DNA of 25,000 nt from Glandiceps talaboti (taxonomy: Eukaryota > Hemichordata > Enteropneusta > Spengelidae): positions 20,303,725-20,328,724 of the forward strand of contig NC_135557.1 in the NCBI RefSeq assembly GCF_964340395.1, read 5' to 3'. The notes under the pieces were generated by a model. It saw only the letters and a program-made list of their open reading frames with translations, was not told the DNA's origin and made no database searches. This document shows, piece after piece, positions 18,706 to 25,000 of this stretch. The position numbers were made by a program, and so were the translations under genes. Each line of letters opens with the position of its first letter. The stretch's first letter is position 1.

Positions 18706-21360
18706 ATGAAACGTGCTTTCGTTTGGTCAGCTCTCCTCATTGTTTTTCTTCAGGTAAGTGAAATTTTGAACAGCATATTGAAAGAAAAGGAAAAGAATAA
18801 GATCATGTACTTTTGAAAAGTTAATTTACAATCCATCCCCTCTTAATGTTTACAGCCTATTTCAGATACAATCGATAAATGCCAAGCTCATGTATTAACG
18901 TTTGGATGCTTATAACAAGCAAAATATTGTATAGAAGTGATTTCCATTCGTTCCTCTTATCATATTGGGAAAAATCAAAACCAAAAGCTACGAGTGATGC
19001 CAATGGTTTATTTTCATACTTTTAAAAAAATATCTTTTGGCCAATACCCAAACATCAATAATGAAGAACAAGTTTTCTTTTAGTTTAGGATATAATATGG
19101 AAGTGTATTGATAAAAAATTGATAGGCATGTTAAGTATTATTTTATTTATGCATAGTGTGAACCTGCCTCAAACTCGATATATATCTTGGGCGTTATAAT
19201 CAAGAAATACAATTTATTCAGAACAATTATTCGAAGACCATCGAGTTAGGGCTGTGGTGGTCATACAAGTTTTGACTTATATAATGTGAGTCCTTTCAGT
19301 CACAAACAGTGGTCTGAGATATAATATTGTCTAAATCCGCCAAAGCGAAGAGTCTAGGCTGCACAAGTATTCAATCATAACCCCCATGTGAAATATTGCC
19401 CTTTGTGTTGTCGCATCAGGCATTATATTGCAGACCTTCATCACAAATGTTTAGACTAAGTGTATCCACTCCAATTAACTCCGATTAAAGTGAGTGTGGT
19501 AAGCTCCAGATAATTCAAAGCATACCAACGTATCTACTTATACACCATATAGAGGTGGCCAGTGAACAAAACTTTAAGTAATACATTTATATTTGCAATT
19601 TTGTGAAATTAGTTTAAAACTTTCCGAATGTACGTTTTTGTCTTTAATTAAAGATTCATTATACTGAAGGATCTGTTTCCTGTGACCGATGTACAGGTAA
19701 GCACTAAGTATATTTCTAACTATTATATATTAGTGTGTCTAACTGACCGGGCCAAGCCTTCTTATATACCGGCCTTGTTTTGGGAAAGTACCATTATATA
19801 AAACTGATAAATATGTACAGAAATCATTTAGGAACAGTCCTTTATTTCATAATAGCGAAGGTACAACAATTTCGTTCTGCAAAGGTTTTTATGTCCAATA
19901 ATTTAAACCTTGAACGAGGTTGGAGTTGGCGAGTCTGTCAGATACGACGTGTTCTGCCACGGAAGGGGAGGACCTGGGGAATGGGTGGGTGGGTGGGTGT
20001 GTTGGGATCACTTTTTACAAATCAGTTCTCGGGAAGGGCCGTGTTTTAGGAAATGGGATAACGGGAGTGTAACATTTACTTTGACTGATTGTATTGTCTG
20101 ACTTACCATTGATTTGGGACTCTTGTCTCTTTCCATGTCTGAGAATATTTTAATTTTGTATAGGTGAGGGGTTATGTTTTAGAGAAGGGGCATTGAGGGA
20201 GGGCCACTTTTTAGCATAATGGAATCTGGAGAGGGTCATATTTTACGCAAAAGAGTGGGCCTGATTTCTTCCGTCCGTCCCCTATAATTAATGAAGGCTC
20301 GAAACAGCTATCAATATGTATTGCAGGATGCCGTAGAGGTTGGCATGCTTATCGTAACTGGTGCTACTTGCTGTCAGAGGACCAGCTTACTTTTGATGAA
20401 GCACAGGCAACTTGTGCAAAGAAAGGTTCCCAGTTGGTACGAGTACACGGCACTGCTGAGAACCTTTTCCTGGAGGAAGTAATGGAGGCATACGATGACA
20501 GTAAATGCGGTTCAAAGATGGACTGTAGCTTTTGGATTGGACTTTACTCAAGAGTGAGTCATCTTAAATGATCAACGTTTTCCACATCATCTTTTACATT
20601 TAACTTTTGAAAGTAGTGAACCAAAGTTCATCAATGTAGCATACCGTAAGTAAGTTAATATGTTTGACAATAGGCACGATATATTATGCTGCCAATAGGC
20701 ACGATATCTTTTGCTGACAATAGGCACGATATCTTTTGCTGACAATAGGCACGATATCTTTTGCTGACAATAGGCACGATATCTTTTGCTGACAATAGGC
20801 AACGTTTACTGTGGTACATTATTGGGATATGAAAAATGTTCTCTCATTTTAACATGTTTCCGACCACATCGTGAAAATATCTCCGTGAATAGGTCTCCAA
20901 AACCATTTCAAGATCAATAAATAACACATAAAGGTGACCCTCTTCTCCTGTCTGTATATTTTAAGGTCCTAAAATTGTGCGAGGATTGATAAAACGTCGT
21001 AAAAATGTCCCCTCTTAAGGACAATAGTAGTAGTGTGTAGTTACAAAATATGAAATAAGGAAATTGATATACAAACAAATCATATGTCATCTTTTTGAGA
21101 CTATTGTTTATCTATTTTGTTAATGCTAGAGTGAAACGGACGAGTTCGACTATTTTTGGATAGACGCAAGGAGACCTAATGACATATCCTTCAAAAAATG
21201 GGAAAACGGAACACCATGGCAACGAGGTGCACCAAATGGCAACCCCAAAGATTCATGTGCCTTTATTAGAATTGGTACACATGACTGGGCTGATTCGACC
21301 TGTGAATACAAACGTAACTACTTCTGTGTTCAAGACATGAAAAAACAATTGATATACTAA
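18706..21360 (+). CDS. C-type lectin gene 3 (secreted single CTLD, 4 exons, 182 aa)
   Basis: Exons 18706-18753, 19654-19696, 20327-20553 and 21130-21360 join in frame with the same phases (0, 1, 0) as genes 1 and 2; donors are GTAAGT, GTAAGC and GTGAGT. Exon 1 gives MKRAFVWSALLIVFLQ. Exon 2 (43 nt) is the least obvious exon: its IHYTEGSVSCDRCTG matches the IFQAEGSC exon of the other genes. The CTLD has CRRGW, WCYLL, ATC in helix 1, C-x5-C then SFWIGL, FWIDARRP, APNGNPKDSC, DWADSTC and YFCVQD, ending in a short basic tail MKKQLIY. Three closely spaced cysteines (26, 29, 32) precede the fold, against two in gene 2 and one in gene 1. The sugar-site motifs are APN and WAD. In-frame ATGs at 18625 and 18658 lie upstream of or overlap the TATA box, so 18706 is preferred. 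Flanks do not align with genes 1 and 2, so this is an older paralogue. Confidence 0.92.
20025..20260 (+). repeat. G-rich degenerate repeat in intron 2 of gene 3
   Basis: Four related strings occur near 20032, 20165, 20197 and 20230, each with a GAGGG-like part followed by a T-rich part ending TTTTA (for example GGGAGGGCCACTTTTTAGC). Preceded by a short (GGGT)n run near 19984-19998. Origin unknown. Confidence 0.45.
20666..20800 (+). repeat. 25-bp minisatellite in intron 3 of gene 3, 5.4 copies
   Basis: Unit GACAATAGGCACGATATCTT plus TTGCT, starting at 20666, 20691, 20716, 20741 and 20766 with a partial copy at 20791. The first two copies carry variants; the last three are identical. It begins about 110 bp after the exon 3 donor. 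Confidence 0.95.
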
Positions 21361-21429
21361 CTTGATTCTTAGATCCTAAAATGACAATTGAAACGCTAAC
21401 AGATGTACGGATAGGTTGTTTATATCTAC

Positions 21430-21435
21430 AGTAAA
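21430..21435 (+). promoter_or_regulatory. Candidate poly(A) signal, lectin gene 3
   Basis: AGTAAA 70 nt after the stop and just before the tetranucleotide arrays. If it is not used, the arrays would lie inside the 3' UTR. Confidence 0.25.
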
Positions 21436-21450
21436 CATTTGATTTTCCTT

Positions 21451-21619
21451 GTATGTATGTATGTATGTATGTATGTATGTACGTACGTACGTACGTACGT
21501 ACGTACGTACGCACGCACGCACGCACGCATGCATGCATCCATGCATGTAGGTAGGTAGGTAGGTAGGTAGGTAGGTAGGTAGGTAGGTATGTATGTATAT
21601 ATATATGTATGTATGTATA
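21451..21619 (+). repeat. Compound tetranucleotide array GTAT/GTAC/GCAC/GCAT/GTAG/GTAT
   Basis: Successive blocks, each mostly one base change from the last: GTAT (21451-21480), GTAC (to 21511), GCAC (to about 21528), GCAT (to about 21546), GTAG (to 21588), then GTAT again. It starts 91 bp after the gene 3 stop codon. Confidence 0.95.
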
Positions 21620-21654
21620 ATATAGCCAAACGTTCACCACCAAAGGGTGTTGAC

Positions 21655-21682
<28 letters not shown>
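21655..21682 (+). repeat. (CA)n microsatellite
   Basis: About 14 CA units shortly after the tetranucleotide array. Confidence 0.95.
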
Positions 21683-21687
<5 letters not shown>

Positions 21688-21699
21688 ATTACACACATT

Positions 21700-22410
21700 T
21701 CATGAAGGGTTCATTGTGATGCGCTGGTTTAGTATGATGTGTACATTACTGTCAGCTCATAATTCTACGATCTTTTATTTTGTGTTTTGATTTCTTATCT
21801 GTTAAAAGTCTCATTATCATTAAAAGTAGAGTATATGGGAAGCAAATTAACCTTGAGATTGTATTTATTGCATGGTGTGATATGATAATATTGATACAGT
21901 CAACCCACGCATATTATCCTGTCTACCAGTTTGTATTAAGTTTATTTGGAGTTCTTACATTTCTCACTTATACCACCACTTTTACCATTATTACAGTATT
22001 TCACACAGGCACTGTTACTATAACAACATGTTTACTTTAATTTGTGGCATGCAAAGCAGATATATATTAGGAACTTGAGAATTAGTAGTCTTGTAAATTA
22101 GAAGCTGAATTGTATGAAAAGCGAGTTTGGAAATGTAAAGTTTACATAAAAGACACATTGAGAGAATTCGTGTGACATAACTTTACATGCTTTAAACGGG
22201 TAATAGCTGTAAGAAACAAATACGTAATTTACCATCCCAATAGATTATTGAAATAAATGTACAAAAACTATGCTTTATCTCAAATTAATTTTCCAAGCAA
22301 ATTGAAAGGTCTCAACTTTTATGCCTTGTAGATATATGATATGAGCTCACTATACATCATGTATCGTTATCGACATTCATGGGTTTTCATCATGATATTT
22401 TCCACTGTTC
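21700..22410. other. Intergenic region between convergent genes
   Basis: No exon recognised. It should hold the 3' UTR of the GH9 gene, but I see no clear AATAAA on the minus strand close after its stop. Confidence 0.45.
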
Positions 22411-22416
22411 TGCCTA

Positions 22417-24946
<2,530 letters not shown>

Positions 24947-25000
24947 CTGGAAATTATATTTTTCATAGGAGAATATAGTATTCAATCTTGGCCCTCATAC

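Noticed and set aside
20666-20800. CRISPR-like array
   Set aside because: Units abut with no spacers and the genome is eukaryotic; it is a minisatellite.
21266-21698. Long minus-strand frames with Tyr-Thr-Val and Cys-Val runs
   Set aside because: Antisense of gene 3 exon 4 plus the tetranucleotide and (CA)n arrays.

Overview
This is animal DNA: AT-rich, full of introns and very rich in microsatellites, with a tRNA-derived SINE, a decayed LINE tail and foldback repeats. The gene content, secreted C-type lectins in a tandem array plus a glycosyl hydrolase family 9 (GH9) cellulase, fits a marine invertebrate such as a lophotrochozoan or non-vertebrate deuterostome. I cannot name the species from sequence alone. 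Most open frames in the window are microsatellite artefacts; the real genes are made of small exons joined by clean GT-AG splice sites.

Layout. 1-2300: no intact gene, a doubtful decayed LINE segment (558-947), and (ATC/CAC)n and (TA)n tracts. 3085-5628 (+): C-type lectin gene 1, four exons, 178 aa. 5629-8879: 3' flank of gene 1, an unexplained Cys-tailed open frame (7597-7833), a compound microsatellite and the gene 2 promoter. 8880-13105 (+): lectin gene 2, four exons, 192 aa, with longer introns holding a SINE and a foldback element. 13106-18705: 3' flank of gene 2, pentanucleotide and (CA)n arrays, a LINE 3' end and a 110-bp tandem duplication. 18706-21360 (+): lectin gene 3, four exons, 182 aa. 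21361-22416: short intergenic stretch with tetranucleotide arrays. 22417-24946 (-): the last five recognised exons (about 189 residues) of a GH9 endo-glucanase running off the right edge, convergent with lectin gene 3.

The three lectins share one plan: exon 1 is a 16-codon signal-peptide core, exon 2 is a 31-43 nt linker, exon 3 is the first half of the CTLD ending just after the WIGL motif, and exon 4 is the second half with the stop. Intron phases are identical (0, 1, 0). All three carry an extra C-x5-C immediately before SFWIGL, and all have WAD where sugar-binding CTLDs have WND. Genes 1 and 2 are a recent duplication that includes promoter, introns and about 1.4 kb of 3' flank; gene 3 is an older paralogue. 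Notably, much noncoding DNA of genes 1 and 2 is more alike than their CTLD exons, which suggests diversifying selection. Together the window reads as a family of small secreted defence- or recognition-type lectins next to an unrelated digestive enzyme gene.
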